NCBI RefSeq assembly: GCF_000208865.1
Contig: NC_018396.1
Coordinates: 6,715,295-6,779,294, forward strand
Direction of reading: 5' to 3'
Source of the DNA: Neospora caninum Liverpool
Lineage: Eukaryota; Apicomplexa; Conoidasida; Eucoccidiorida; Sarcocystidae
Length of the DNA: 64,000 nucleotides
The translations under genes and the position numbers were made by a program. Of the stretch, positions 35,656 through 47,512 are shown piece after piece. How positions within the stretch are numbered: the first letter of the stretch is position 1; each line of letters starts with the position of its first letter. The notes beneath the pieces are model-generated. The model worked only from the letters and a program-made list of their open reading frames with translations, made no database searches and had not been told where the DNA came from.

Positions 35656-37327
35656 TCACTCGCCAAGACCGCCAAAGTGCATTAGGGCTTCGTTCAGGCC
35701 GAGAGCTGCGGTGAGGACGATGACACCGGATAGAACAAAGTTGACTCCAGTATGTTCCGTTGCATCGCTTGTAGCAGGCTCATCATCGTCAGGTTTGTCA
35801 TCGCCCGTTTCAGAATCAGGTGCCACATTAATCACAACTTTACACTCGGAAGCCGTTGTGTCACCGGCAGGATCTTTCTGCTTGCTTGGCTGGTGACACT
35901 TGTAGCAGACCCGGGCGGAGTCGGGTCCTGCTGGAAACTCCGATACCTCCAAGGTGTATGCAGGAACCTTTGCAGCGTCTTTTGAAGCCGATTTTCCTTC
36001 TAGGAGAGTCGCACGCAAACCGAGAGTAGCAAGGCTCGTTTCTGTTGAGCACGGTTCCCCTGCGAACGCATTTTCGAAATTCACAGGCGACAGCGTACCG
36101 CCGTCTCCGCACCGGAACGTGACCTTGTTGGACGTGGAGTTGAGGGTGACATCCTCCAGGCTGCTGCCGAGCGTACAGACCCCTGAGACAACAAAAGGTA
36201 AAGGGAAGAGACCAATTTTTAGATTCAAGCAGGGACGTGAATTGATGAATAAACAGGAAGACGCCAGACTAAAACGAAAGAGGACACAGTCCCACATTGT
36301 GGCGATTCGCTGTGGAGAGGAAAAGCAGGGGATCGCGAGGGAGCGCGACGACTGAAATTGCAGCATTTGAATGGACGATATGGTGAGACGGGCAGTAGAC
36401 GCACGGGGGGAGAACTCCATCTTTTTTTGTAGAAATGAGTTGAATCACGCCGGAAAGCACGCTAGATGGACAACTGCCACGGGTGTTTTCTTGAGTATTG
36501 GCGAAGCAGAGTCGCAACAGGGGGATTCATTTCCACCTGCCTTGGGTGGTCCTTCGACACGAGTCAGCAAGTTCCTTGAGTAAAGGCACGCTGCAGTCAC
36601 GGTTTACTGGAAACCATGTGTTTTGCAAATGAGTCGGGATGGTCAAACCTAGATTGACTTAAGCTGGAAAGGAACTCCTCAAAATGAACAACCAGCTGAT
36701 TGGTGCGATCTAGCTGAGTTTCGCAAGATTGGAATGTCCAAGCACAAGCCGTTTTTGGGTGACTTGAGGCTCACTTTCTGATGCTGCATCGGAGAGGGCT
36801 TGTGCGCCGTAGACGGCGACCTGAATTATGCAACTTGTTGACTTGTCAGACGAGGTTTCTGCCGTTTCTTCCCGCTCCTCCTCGGGGGCCGCCGCTGTCG
36901 ATTTGCACAGGAAATATAGAGTTTGTGACTTCTCTGGCTGTCTCGTCAGTGTGAGCGTGTAGGTTGGTGATTCTCCCGTTCTCAGGCTCTTTAGATGTGA
37001 ACTACCCGTAGCCCCTGGTTGTTGCGACAGATTATACGACTCGCCCAAGTCGACTTCCTGTCGGCACATCGAATCCACGCAAAACTTGTTGTTGTTGTCC
37101 GACACCGTTGGGTACAGACTTGAATTCTGGGCACACTTGAACTTGACCGATTTCGTTGTCTCCTTGAGTGCGAGTGAAACGACGGCCGCGCTCGATTCGC
37201 AGGGGACAACCTCAAGGTCGGCCGCTACTCCGCGTCTGGATAAACAGACGAACAAGACAATCGCAAGTGCAACGGCATACCGAATGCCTCTCAAGGCCTG
37301 GAAATTTCTGAACGCTCTGCTCGGCAT
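35656..37327 (-). CDS. SRS surface antigen copy B
   Basis: Predicted GPI-anchored surface protein of about 359 residues. Exon 1 37327-36775, exon 2 36182-35656; donor AGAAA then GTGAGC, acceptor TTGTTGTCTCAG, phase 1. The start gives MPSRAFRNFQALRGIRYA and a signal peptide (AVALAIVLFVCLS). Domain 1 Cys: VPC, FKC, KFC, SMC, FLC, TSC (six). Domain 2 Cys: VC, FRC, EPC, VC, YKC, EC (six), so both domains look intact. A Pro/Asp/Glu linker leads to the tail (NFVLSGVIVLTAALGL), with small residues before it for GPI attachment. Copy B is the most diverged of the full-length copies and is not part of the recent duplication. Which SRS family member it is cannot be told from sequence memory. Confidence 0.88.
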
Positions 37328-39683
37328 TCTGATGAACCAGGAAACTCTTCATGCGATTGCGTGTGTCGGAAGGTTTTTTGTTATCCTTGTGTAGGCAGGG
37401 CCCGGAGAGGTGTTTCCCCGCTACCGGCCACCTCAGCAGGTCACAAGATGAGAGAGAGTATCTGGAAATTTGACACGATTCTAGTCTCTCCTCAACGAAG
37501 CGAGAGAAATCCATGTGACTGAATAGCTGGACAAAAACGTTGCAGCTTGACAAGGAGGGCTCTACTGTCGTTCGCTGGGGCAGGAGGGTGGCGGGGAAGA
37601 CGCCCCCCGCGGTTCGTCAGTTGCAGATCCACGCGGTGTGCCGAGCAGAGAACCTGAAGCATGCGCCCGTCGGCGCGCAAAAGGAACGGCTGTGCTGTCC
37701 ACGGAACGTCTTCGAGTCAGAAATAGGTTGCACGACGGAAAACGTAGGTCTACTCGTAAGAGGCAGGAGGCGGACTCAAGTGGGAATCACGGAGATAAAC
37801 AATCAACACGGGTCCGACCGCAGGCTAAATCAAGTACCGGCGGGAGTCGGACCGGGATCGCTAGCACCAGATGCTGACCCTTGGGATTCAGACCCCAGGT
37901 CCTCTTAAGATGCAAAGGTAGCGACCAACGACTCCAACTCGACTGTGGAAGTAAACGTCCAGAGACAAATTAAGTGCTCCTTGTCTCGAAGAAGACAGTG
38001 CACACTGCGTGTGTACTTCCCTGAACGTACGCAGAAGCTAACTGGGAAACCGCATGGGCCAGATAAAACCTGAAAAATGTGCCCGCCCCGCATCCTAATA
38101 CTGCCGCTCAGAGTGGCAATCATTCAAGGTGCAGATCCGCTTATGTGGTGCACAGAACACGAAACATATGTGCAGAAACCCTCACAAGGGAACTGTAGTC
38201 TTCGTACCACGGCATGGTGTGTGCGCCACTGGGAAGTGAGGCCTAGCCACTCGACAAATTCCCGTCCAAGGAAATTACAACAACTGACCAAGCTTGGCAA
38301 GTGGCGTGTTATACGCGAACTGAAGTGGAAACCCAGAGAGAGACACGTTTAACACAGAAGCGGAGCTCAGCGACCGAATGAGGGTTTCAAGTACATCGGG
38401 CCACGGTGGCTACCGGGCGATGTTGACCCATGGAATTCGGGTTGTGAGTCGCGGTAGAATGGAGAACAACTGCTAACGGACTGGCTAAAGTGGAGTATGA
38501 ACTTAATAATAATCACAGGAATTTGTTGCGCCGTGTGCCTCTCGAATAGCACATGTGACGGACGATTATCCGTCTACACATGGTCCGAATCTGGCAGCTT
38601 CGTCCTATGATCTAGCTCGCTCCGATCTACTGACGCCTGTGGATATTTGCCCTGTCCGGCATAGAATTGTCAAATAATCCACCGTTGCCTTCTTGAAATC
38701 ATCAACGCTCTCGTTGCACACCGGTTTGCTCAGCTCCATCGCTCGCGACGCCTGACTCCCTCAGGGACTGCCTTGACCCCGCAGCGACTCGGGCCCTTTT
38801 GTAGGCCAAAATCCAGACGATTTCATTATGGACCTTATTCCTCGGGGGGGAGAAACATGGGAAAGGGACGTCTTGGTGGAATCTTGTTCGCCCTAGATAC
38901 GAATAGGCTTCAACTACTTATTTTCGAGGCCAACCTTCCAGTCCGCCAAGGACGCCTAGCCATCGAACTAACGCCTTCCACTTGAATAGTGTGTGGACAA
39001 ATGCGACAGGGCGGGTTCGTGTGAAAAGTGCGCTATTTCTCAACAGATGTCAACAGAGAGGACGTGTCAGGAGAGTTGTAAGAATGACTGAGAAGGCCAC
39101 CGATTGCTGGAAAAAAGTGTTGAACGAGTTTTGGGGCGAACGTGGGACACAACGCATACCTTGCTCAGAATCAAATACATTCCCGGACTGGCAGACGCAG
39201 GATGGCGTCTCACCTCCTCTGGTTGCAACTTTCCCACCCGTTCCAAAACTATGGTTCGAATCTACAGAATCACGGGGAAGGAGGTAACGTCATCCCGTCA
39301 GCGCTATCTCAGTCGTCTTGGTCGTCAGCCACGATAGGGAGCGAGCGCATCACGAAGGTGGAGCGGTCCGCATGTTGCCATGTCGAGCTTGACGTGTTGT
39401 GACGGATGAGAGAATTGCAAAAGGCTTTTGCGTGGGCACTTGCATACAGTAGGAGACTTCGACAAGTGGGATCAAATGACACACGGATGGACGGAGGGAG
39501 GAATAACTGCTCTTCTCCAGGGGTCTCGGGTCAGCAGGAGTAGCGAAAACAGCCGTCACTCTCATAGAAAAGTATCTATCATGCTGCATTTCTGCGCAAC
39601 CTATTCGCGTTCCTAGGATATGGAGAAATGCATACGAACAACGTCAACAGGAGCACGGAGTGAGTCGAGCATTGCTGCGCCTT
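37328..39683. repeat. SRS intergenic repeat between copies B and C
   Basis: Promoter of copy B at the left end, then a diverged copy of the spacer found between C, D and E. Related blocks: 38350-38470 with 41960-42090 (GGAGCTCAG, GACCGAAT), 38700-38900 with 42660-42870, and 39050-39300 with 43000-43200 (CATACCTTGCTCAGAATCAAA against CACCTTGTTCAGAATCAAA). No intact gene. Confidence 0.55.
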
Positions 39684-41424
39684 CTACACAGCTTGGCTCA
39701 AGGCAAGCACAGAGGACAGCAAAAGGACGCCAACACAAACGATGTTGTGCTTGGGAAGGTCACTTGCATCGCCTGCCGGAGGCTTTCCATCCATTTGCCC
39801 GTCCTCTTCATTATCACCTTCGGTTTGGGATTTTGGTTCAACGTTGATTCTAATCGTACACTCATCGGCAGACGAAAGCGCTGCAGGGCGATCTACCTGA
39901 GACAGCCTTTTACATTTGTAACACAGCCTAACGCGGCTTGAACCAGCTGGAAACTCGGAGACCTCCAAAGCGTAGGCGGGACCCTTTGCTGTCTCATCGG
40001 ATGATTCCCCCTCTACGCGAAACGCAGCCAAACCGAGACTGGCAAGACTTACTTCTTCTGTACATGCTTCGCCTTCGAATGCATTCTCGAAATTCAATGG
40101 CCACACGAATCCTTTGTCACCGCATCGAAACGTGACCTTGTTTGATTTCGGGTTGAGGGTGACCTCCTTCATGGTGTTGCCGAACTCACACACCTCTGAG
40201 GTAATATGCAGAACAAGAAACAGTCCGGTGTGCATTTCCAAGCAAGGAGGCGAATTCGCCAATAACCATGGGGAAGAGTCGAGTATTATCCATACATACC
40301 AGGCGTAAAAAGCGTTCATCGAGAAGACAGACTGAAGCAAATAGGTTCAATCAGGCTGGTTCTGTGGCATTAGGTTCGGCAGAGGAAATAACGGAGATCA
40401 AAGAGAACCGTGGCCGCAGCCGAAATGGCAACATTTCGATGGACGATACAGTGAGGTGGTAAATAGAGAAGAGAGAGAGGAATTCGGTCGCGTCGGAGCG
40501 AACAAATTACAGACAGCACAAGGAGAAGAGACGTTGAATCGGCAGTTCCTCCCACCAATGTCATCTCTGGACTACTACTGGAGCAGGGTCGTGACACGGA
40601 TTTTCCAGCTTTCATGGGAGTTCCCACTGCAGTCGTCAGAAAACTTCGTTAATCAAGACATACTACAACCAGCGGTTACCTAAAGCCACGCTGCTGGCAT
40701 GCGTAGTGCAAGCGAGTCAGGATGTCAGAACCTCTATCGCTCTAAACTGGGTACCAACCCTTCAAAACTGAGCAGACAACGAAGCGGTGACGCCTAGCAT
40801 AGCTCCATATGGCTCGATTTCAACAAGCTGCCTCTACAGTGACTTGAATCGAGGCTCACTTTCTGATGCGGCGTCGGACAGGGGTTTTCTACTGAAAACA
40901 GCCACCTGAAACGTGCAAGTTGATTCCATAGTGTCAGAAGTGCTTCTTGCCTCTGTTGTAGCAAGAGATTCGGTCGCCCTGTCCTGTGTTGACTTGCAAA
41001 GGAAATAAAGGGTTGTTGGAAACTCTGGCTGTGTAAGTACTACGAGTTCGTACACCTTTGTTTGTGCTCCTGCTGACACGGGCACTACTCGGTCGTCTCC
41101 AGCTTCCGCCTCTCGAAGAGTATACGCAGTGCCCAACTCCGCTTGATTTGTACAGGACGAATTCCGACAGAAGGTTTTGAAATTCCCATCTGACGCAGTT
41201 GGAAACAAAGATGAACCTTCCGGGCATTTGAAAAAGAAAGGGATGCCTTCCAGTGGCCACACCGGAAGAAAATTTGTCTCTGGCGGACACGTCACAGGCT
41301 CTTTCGCCGAGGTCTCCCCCCTGCATCCTGAGAGGAACACGAAGCCGACCACAATCGAAACCCCAAATGTACACCGAAGGCCTCTCCAGACCTGAGACCC
41401 TCCAAATGCACAGACAGGCATCAT
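39684..41424 (-). CDS. SRS surface antigen copy C
   Basis: Predicted GPI-anchored surface protein of about 358 residues. Exon 1 41424-40860, exon 2 40195-39684; donor AGAAA then GTGAGC, acceptor ATATTACCTCAG, phase 1. Start at MMPVCAFGG with a signal peptide (FGVSIVVGFVFLSG). Domain 1 has six Cys (TC, FKC, FC, SC, FLC, TC). Domain 2 keeps all six, including the YKC Cys that D and E have lost. The C-terminus (VCVGVLLLSSVLALSQAV) is a GPI signal and differs from that of D and E. Exon 1 and the intron are nearly identical to copy D, while the 3' half of exon 2 is clearly different, so the homology block ends inside exon 2. Confidence 0.9.
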
Positions 41425-43621
41425 AAAAACCTGAAAAAGCTTGCGGCAATCCGCTGCTTAATGATGCACACTGTTTTCACCTTCGGAAAGCGCGTCCCGG
41501 GGCGGTGTTTGATCCTGGCTTCTCCCCTCCAAGCACAACATCAAAGGATGCAACACTGTTTCCAGCAGGGCCGATACGCCTTAAATTCTTCACCGAGATA
41601 TCCAAAGAAAACCGTTTTTTTCGTGGCCGGAGAAAACATCACATCTTGACCAGATTGCATCAACAGCCGACCACCACTCTCGGCAACGCCATTTGCTGCT
41701 CCAGACGGCCCCCTGCGGCTCGTTGCAGATGGCGGGTCCCCGCGATGTGATACGCAGAACTCGGAAAAGACAAGTTTGTGCGGTAGCGCGTAACAAAGGG
41801 AGCTCTGGGCTTTCCGCTAGGTCGCTCGCTTCGTGCGTTACTGGGGGGCTTGGCGGAGAAACCCCCCGGCAACTTCCAGTACAGAAATATTACCGCAACG
41901 TAAAAATTACATTTACCAGTAGCATATCATACACGCACACGAATAGGAAATGCAGACAGTCCGAAGGAATACGGATTCGGAGCTCAGTGACCGAATTGAC
42001 GCTTCAAGTGAATCAATTGGTCCAGGATGTCTGCCTGGCAGTGTCCACCGGCGGGATTCGGCCCGTGGGCCGTGCTATAGGAATGGAGAAAAGATGCTGG
42101 TGGCGTATTTCAGTCGGATTAGAATCTTAATGTCGGACACAAGAATTAGTTGAGGTGAGTCAGGGTCAGACAGTTCTGGGGCGATTGTGGATTCCTGCGT
42201 TTGTTTGTGAAGGCTTACCGTGCTAATATGCCTTCACACCCAGGCTGCGGGGTACGTGCTGAACCCTTACCTCCTCTCGTCGGCGCTGAGTGGCAGGCTT
42301 CATTCTAAAACGACGGTCTCAATAAGCGTCTGAATTTCCCCAGTCTAGAACAGTCGTGTTGGGACGTCACTCTGAGTCGAGCGCTCAATGACCGCTGCCT
42401 CTGGAATTCGACAGGATCTCGAACATTTGCTCGGAACATAGCGGCGAAATGACCACCAACGCCGCGGAATACCAGCAGAAAGCCTTAAATCGCTGAAACG
42501 TCTGTTTTGTCGAATAATATATCGGATGGACGATTATCCGACAAGGAGACCTCCGAGTCTGTCAACTGTGACCCAGGGTATAGTTTGTTCGGATGCGCTA
42601 ACGCCTGTGGCCCTTCGCCTTGCTCGACATTGACTTGTCGGTTCACTGCGCCTCCGAGAATTATCAGCGCTCTCCCTACCCGCCGGTTCCTTCATTGCCC
42701 TCGATCACACCCCATGCCGAAATCGGTGACGGGCGTTACTACGCAGCAGCTCTACTTGTTTTTCGTGGGATAAATGTCAGACGATGGCCCCGTGGATCCG
42801 TGCGTTCGGTGAGATGAAGTGCGGAGAGAAGGGTAAGGTCTGGTGGAATCTGGTCGGACCTTGCCACGAACTCTTTTTTTTATTTACTTCGGGGCCTGGG
42901 TACCATGCCACCAAGGACACCCGGGCAGCACACACGGCTCCACCCACTTCAACATTTTTTTTAACAACGTTGACTGAGTTGGTTTGTCGCAAGCAGTGCT
43001 TTGTTGGGCGCGGTGTGTTGACAAGAGTAATTGCGAGTTTTGCAAGGACTGAGGAACCCGCCGATGTCTCTCAAAACGAACAAATTCAGGGCGAACCTGG
43101 AACTCAATGCGCACCTTGTTCAGAATCAAACTCGCGCCCTTCCTGCAGCTGCAGGTGGGCGTCTCGGCTCCGAAAGCTGCGTTTTCGCACCAGGTTCCAG
43201 AACTATGTTCTGCTTCCAAGTGTACAAATGCCGATATGGAACGTCGTCGCGTCTCCCGACATCTCGAGCGCCTGTGACTATCATCCCGGCTGATGTACCG
43301 CCACGCGCCCCAAGCAAGATTGGTCCTATGGTCACCACGATGGCCTCCTCGTCTCTTGATAGAGAGGGTATCGCAGATGTTTTGTAGCTCCACTTGTAGA
43401 AGAGAGAATTTCTTGCGAGGCGCCAGCAAATGACGCAATGATGGAATGAGGGAGATTGACTTCGCTTGTTCTGCGGTCCAGGACAACTACGTGCAGGGAG
43501 AACTGTCGCCTCACACCAATAGGATCACACGGTCCATCTACACGCCTACGCACTTGCCAGTGGCCTAGTGCAGACAAAGCAGTTTCTCGAACAAAAAGCG
43601 AAGCAGACAGAGATGTTCAGC
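41425..43621. repeat. SRS intergenic spacer, duplicated copy 1
   Basis: Nearly identical to 45316-47512 at an offset of 3,891 bases, with only a few substitutions seen (for example in the stretches at 41628, 41945, 42070 and 42654). It includes the copy C promoter (about 41425-41900) and an SRS-relic block at about 43030-43320. No intact gene. Confidence 0.9.
43030..43320 (-). pseudogene. Decayed SRS-domain relic
   Basis: Minus-strand fragment LILNKVRIEF and flanks align by eye with the NKVTFRCG start of SRS domain 2 and with the relic at 31860-32330. Lies about 300 bases downstream of the stop of copy D. Reading frames are broken. Confidence 0.35.
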
Positions 43622-45315
43622 TCACAGGGCGTGCTTAATTGCGACGGCACAGGAGAGGAAGGTGCCGCAGGCAATAATTAAACTGTGAGTTGCAAGACCT
43701 ATGGTATCGCCAGTCGAAGGTTGGTCACCGCTTGTGGGAGGCCTGTCATCACCTGGTTTACCATCTTCTGTCTCGGACTTGGGAGCCACATTGATTAGCA
43801 CTTTACAGACATCTGACTCCGATTTCTGTTCGATCTCTTGCTCAGGTGGCTTGGTATACTTGTAGCACAGCTGGACGGGGCCAGTGCCTGTTGGAAACTC
43901 GGAGACCTCCAAAGTATAGGCGGGAGCCTTTGCTGTCTCATCGGATGATTCCCCCTCTACGCGAAACGCACCCAAACCGAGACTGGCAAGACTTACTTCT
44001 TCTGTACATGCTTCGCCTTTGAACGCATTCTCGAAATTCAATGGCCACACGACTCCGGTGTCACCGCATCGAAACGTGACCTTGTTTGATTTCGGGTTGA
44101 GGGTGATCTTCATGGTGTTGCCGAACTCACACACCTCTGAGGTAATATGCAGAACAAGAAACAGTCCGGTGTGCATTTCCAAGCAAGGAGGCGAATTCGC
44201 CAATAACCATGGAGAAGACAGACTGAAACAAATAGGTTCAATCAGGCTGGTTCTGTGGCATTAGGTTCGGCAGAGGAAATAGCGGAGATCAAAGAGAACC
44301 GTGGCCGCAGCCGAAATGGCGACATTTCGATGGACGATACAGTGAGGTGGTAAATAGAGAAGAGAGAGAGGAATTCGGTCGCGTCGGAGCGAACAAATTA
44401 CAGACAGCACAAGGAGAAGAGACGTTGAATCGGCAGTTCCTCCCACCAATGTCATCTCTGGACTACTACTGGAGCAGGGTCGTGACACGGATTTTCCAGC
44501 TTTCATGGGAGTTCCCACTACAGTCGTCAGAAAACTTCGTTAATCAAGACATACTACAACCAGCGGTTACCTAAAGCCACGCTGCTGGCATGCGTAGTGC
44601 AAGCGAGTCAGGATGTCAGAACCTCTATCGCTCTAAACTGGGTACCAACCCTTCAAAACTGAGCAGACAGCGAAGCGGTGACGCCTAGCATAGCTCCATA
44701 TGGCTCGATTTCAACAAGCTGCCTCTACAGTGACTTGAATCGAGGCTCACTTTCTGATGCGGCGTCGGACAGGGGTTTTCTACTGAAAACAGCCACCTGA
44801 AACGTGCAAGTTGATTCCATAGTGTCAGAAGTGCTTCTTGCCTCTGTTGTAGCAAGAGATTCGGTCGCCCTGTCCTGTGTTGACTTGCAAAGGAAATAAA
44901 GGGTTGTTGGAAACTCTGGCTCTGTATGTACTTCGAGCTCGTACACCTTTGTTTGTGCTCCCGCTGGCGCGGGCACTACTCGTTCGTCTCCAGCTGCCGC
45001 CTCTTGAAGAGTAGTATACACAGTGTCCAACTCCGCTTGATTTGTACAGGACGAATTCCGACAGAAGGTTTTAAACTTCCCATCTGACGCAGTTGGAAAC
45101 AAAGATGAACCTTCCGGGCATTTGAAAAAGAAAGGGATGCCTTCCACTGTCCACACCGGAAGAAAATTTGTCGTTGGCGGACACGTCACAGGCTCTTTCG
45201 CCGAGGTCTCCCCCCTGCATGAGAGGAACACGAAGCCGACCACAATCGAAACCCCAAATGCACACCGAAGGCCTCTCCAGACCTGAGACCCTCCAAATGC
45301 ACAGACAGGCATCAT
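43622..45315 (-). CDS. SRS surface antigen copy D
   Basis: Predicted GPI-anchored surface protein of about 359 residues. Exon 1 45315-44751, exon 2 44136-43622, same splice sites and phase as copy C. Exon 1 is nearly identical to copy C, with small in-frame indels in the signal peptide (FLSCRGE against FLSGCRGE) and near the middle of domain 1. Domain 1 has six Cys. Domain 2 has only five: the motif LCYKC of B and C is LCYKYTK here, so one Cys has become Tyr while its expected partner remains. The hydrophobic tail (IIACGTFLSCAVAIKHAL) contains a Cys and is a plausible GPI signal. It is 3,891 bases from the matching points of both C and E. Confidence 0.9.
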
Positions 45316-47512
45316 AAAAACCTGAAAAAGCTTGCGGCAATCCGCTGCTTAATGATGCACACTGTTTTCACCTTCGGAAAGCGCGTCCCGGGGCGGTGTT
45401 TGATCCTGGCTTCTCCCCTCCAAGCACAACATCAAAGGATGCAACACTGTTTCCAGCAGGGCCGATACGCCTTAAATTCTTCACCGAGATATCCAAAGAA
45501 AACCGTTTTTTTCGTGGCAGGAGAAAACATCACATCTTGACCAGATTGCATCAACAGCCGACCACCACTCTCGGCAACGCCATTTGCTGCTCCAGACGGC
45601 CCCCTGCGGCTCGTTGCAGATGGCGGGTCCCCGCGATGTGATACGCAGAACTCGGAAAAGACAAGTTTGTGCGGTAGCGCGTAACAAAGGGAGCTCTGGG
45701 CTTTCCGCTAGGTCGCTCGCTTCGTGCGTTACTGGGGGGCTTGGCGGAGAAACCCCCCGGCAACTTCCAGTACAGAAATATTACCGCAACGTAAAAATTA
45801 CATTTACCAGTAGCATATCATACACGCACACGAATGGGAAATGCAGACAGTCCGAAGGAATACGGATTCGGAGCTCAGTGACCGAATTGACGCTTCAAGT
45901 GAATCAATTGGTCCAGGATGTCTGCCTGGCAGTGTCCACCGGCGGGATTCGGCCCGTGGGTCGTGCTATAGGAATGGAGAAAAGATGCTGGTGGCGTATT
46001 TCAGTCGGATTAGAATCTTAATGTCGGACACAAGAATTAGTTGAGGTGAGTCAGGGTCAGACAGTTCTGGGGCGATTGTGGATTCCTGCGTTTGTTTGTG
46101 AAGGCTTACCGTGCTAATATGCCTTCACACCCAGGCTGCGGGGTACGTGCTGAACCCTTACCTCCTCTCGTCGGCGCTGAGTGGCAGGCTTCATTCTAAA
46201 ACGACGGTCTCAATAAGCGTCTGAATTTCCCCAGTCTAGAACAGTCGTGTTGGGACGTCACTCTGAGTCGAGCGCTCAATGACCGCTGCCTCTGGAATTC
46301 GACAGGATCTCGAACATTTGCTCGGAACATAGCGGCGAAATGACCACCAACGCCGCGGAATACCAGCAGAAAGCCTTAAATCGCTGAAACGTCTGTTTTG
46401 TCGAATAATATATCGGATGGACGATTATCCGACAAGGAGACCTCCGAGTCTGTCAACTGTGACCCAGGGTATAGTTTGTTCGGATGCGCTAACGCCTGTG
46501 GCCCTTCGCCTTGCTCGACATTGACTTGTCGGTTCACTGCGCCTCAGAGAATTATCAGCGCTCTCCCTACCCGCCGGTTCCTTCATTGCCCTCGATCACA
46601 CCCCATGCCGAAATCGGTGACGGGCGTTACTACGCAGCAGCTCTACTTGTTTTTCGTGGGATAAATGTCAGACGATGGCCCCGTGGATCCGTGCGTTCGG
46701 TGAGATGAAGTGCGGAGAGAAGGGTAAGGTCTGGTGGAATCTGGTCGGACCTTGCCACGAACTCTTTTTTTTATTTACTTCGGGGCCTGGGTACCATGCC
46801 ACCAAGGACACCCGGGCAGCACACACGGCTCCACCCACTTCAACATTTTTTTTAACAACGTTGACTGAGTTGGTTTGTCGCAAGCAGTGCTTTGTTGGGC
46901 GCGGTGTGTTGACAAGAGTAATTGCGAGTTTTGCAAGGACTGAGGAACCCGCCGATGTCTCTCAAAACGAACAAATTCAGGGCGAACCTGGAACTCAATG
47001 CGCACCTTGTTCAGAATCAAACTCGCGCCCTTCCTGCAGCTGCAGGTGGGCGTCTCGGCTCCGAAAGCTGCGTTTTCGCACCAGGTTCCAGAACTATGTT
47101 CTGCTTCCAAGTGTACAAATGCCGATATGGAACGTCGTCGCGTCTCCCGACATCTCGAGCGCCTGTGACTATCATCCCGGCTGATGTACCGCCACGCGCC
47201 CCAAGCAAGATTGGTCCTATGGTCACCACGATGGCCTCCTCGTCTCTTGATAGAGAGGGTATCGCAGATGTTTTGTAGCTCCACTTGTAGAAGAGAGAAT
47301 TTCTTGCGAGGCGCCAGCAAATGACGCAATGATGGAATGAGGGAGATTGACTTCGCTTGTTCTGCGGTCCAGGACAACTACGTGCAGGGAGAACTGTCGC
47401 CTCACACCAATAGGATCACACGGTCCATCTACACGCCTACGCACTTGCCAGTGGCCTAGTGCAGACAAAGCAGTTTCTCGAACAAAAAGCGAAGCAGACA
47501 GAGATGTTCAGC
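45316..47512. repeat. SRS intergenic spacer, duplicated copy 2
   Basis: Second copy of the spacer at 41425-43621, offset 3,891 bases. It holds the copy D promoter and an SRS-relic block at about 46920-47210. No intact gene. Confidence 0.9.
46920..47210 (-). pseudogene. Decayed SRS-domain relic
   Basis: Duplicate of the relic at 43030-43320, carried along by the 3,891-bp duplication. Lies about 300 bases downstream of the stop of copy E. Confidence 0.35.

Noticed and set aside
42884..43486. 200-codon minus-strand ORF, repeated exactly at 46775-47377
   Set aside because: The exact repetition comes from the 3,891-bp duplication, not from selection. Its frame crosses the SRS-relic block and is not conserved in the older spacers.
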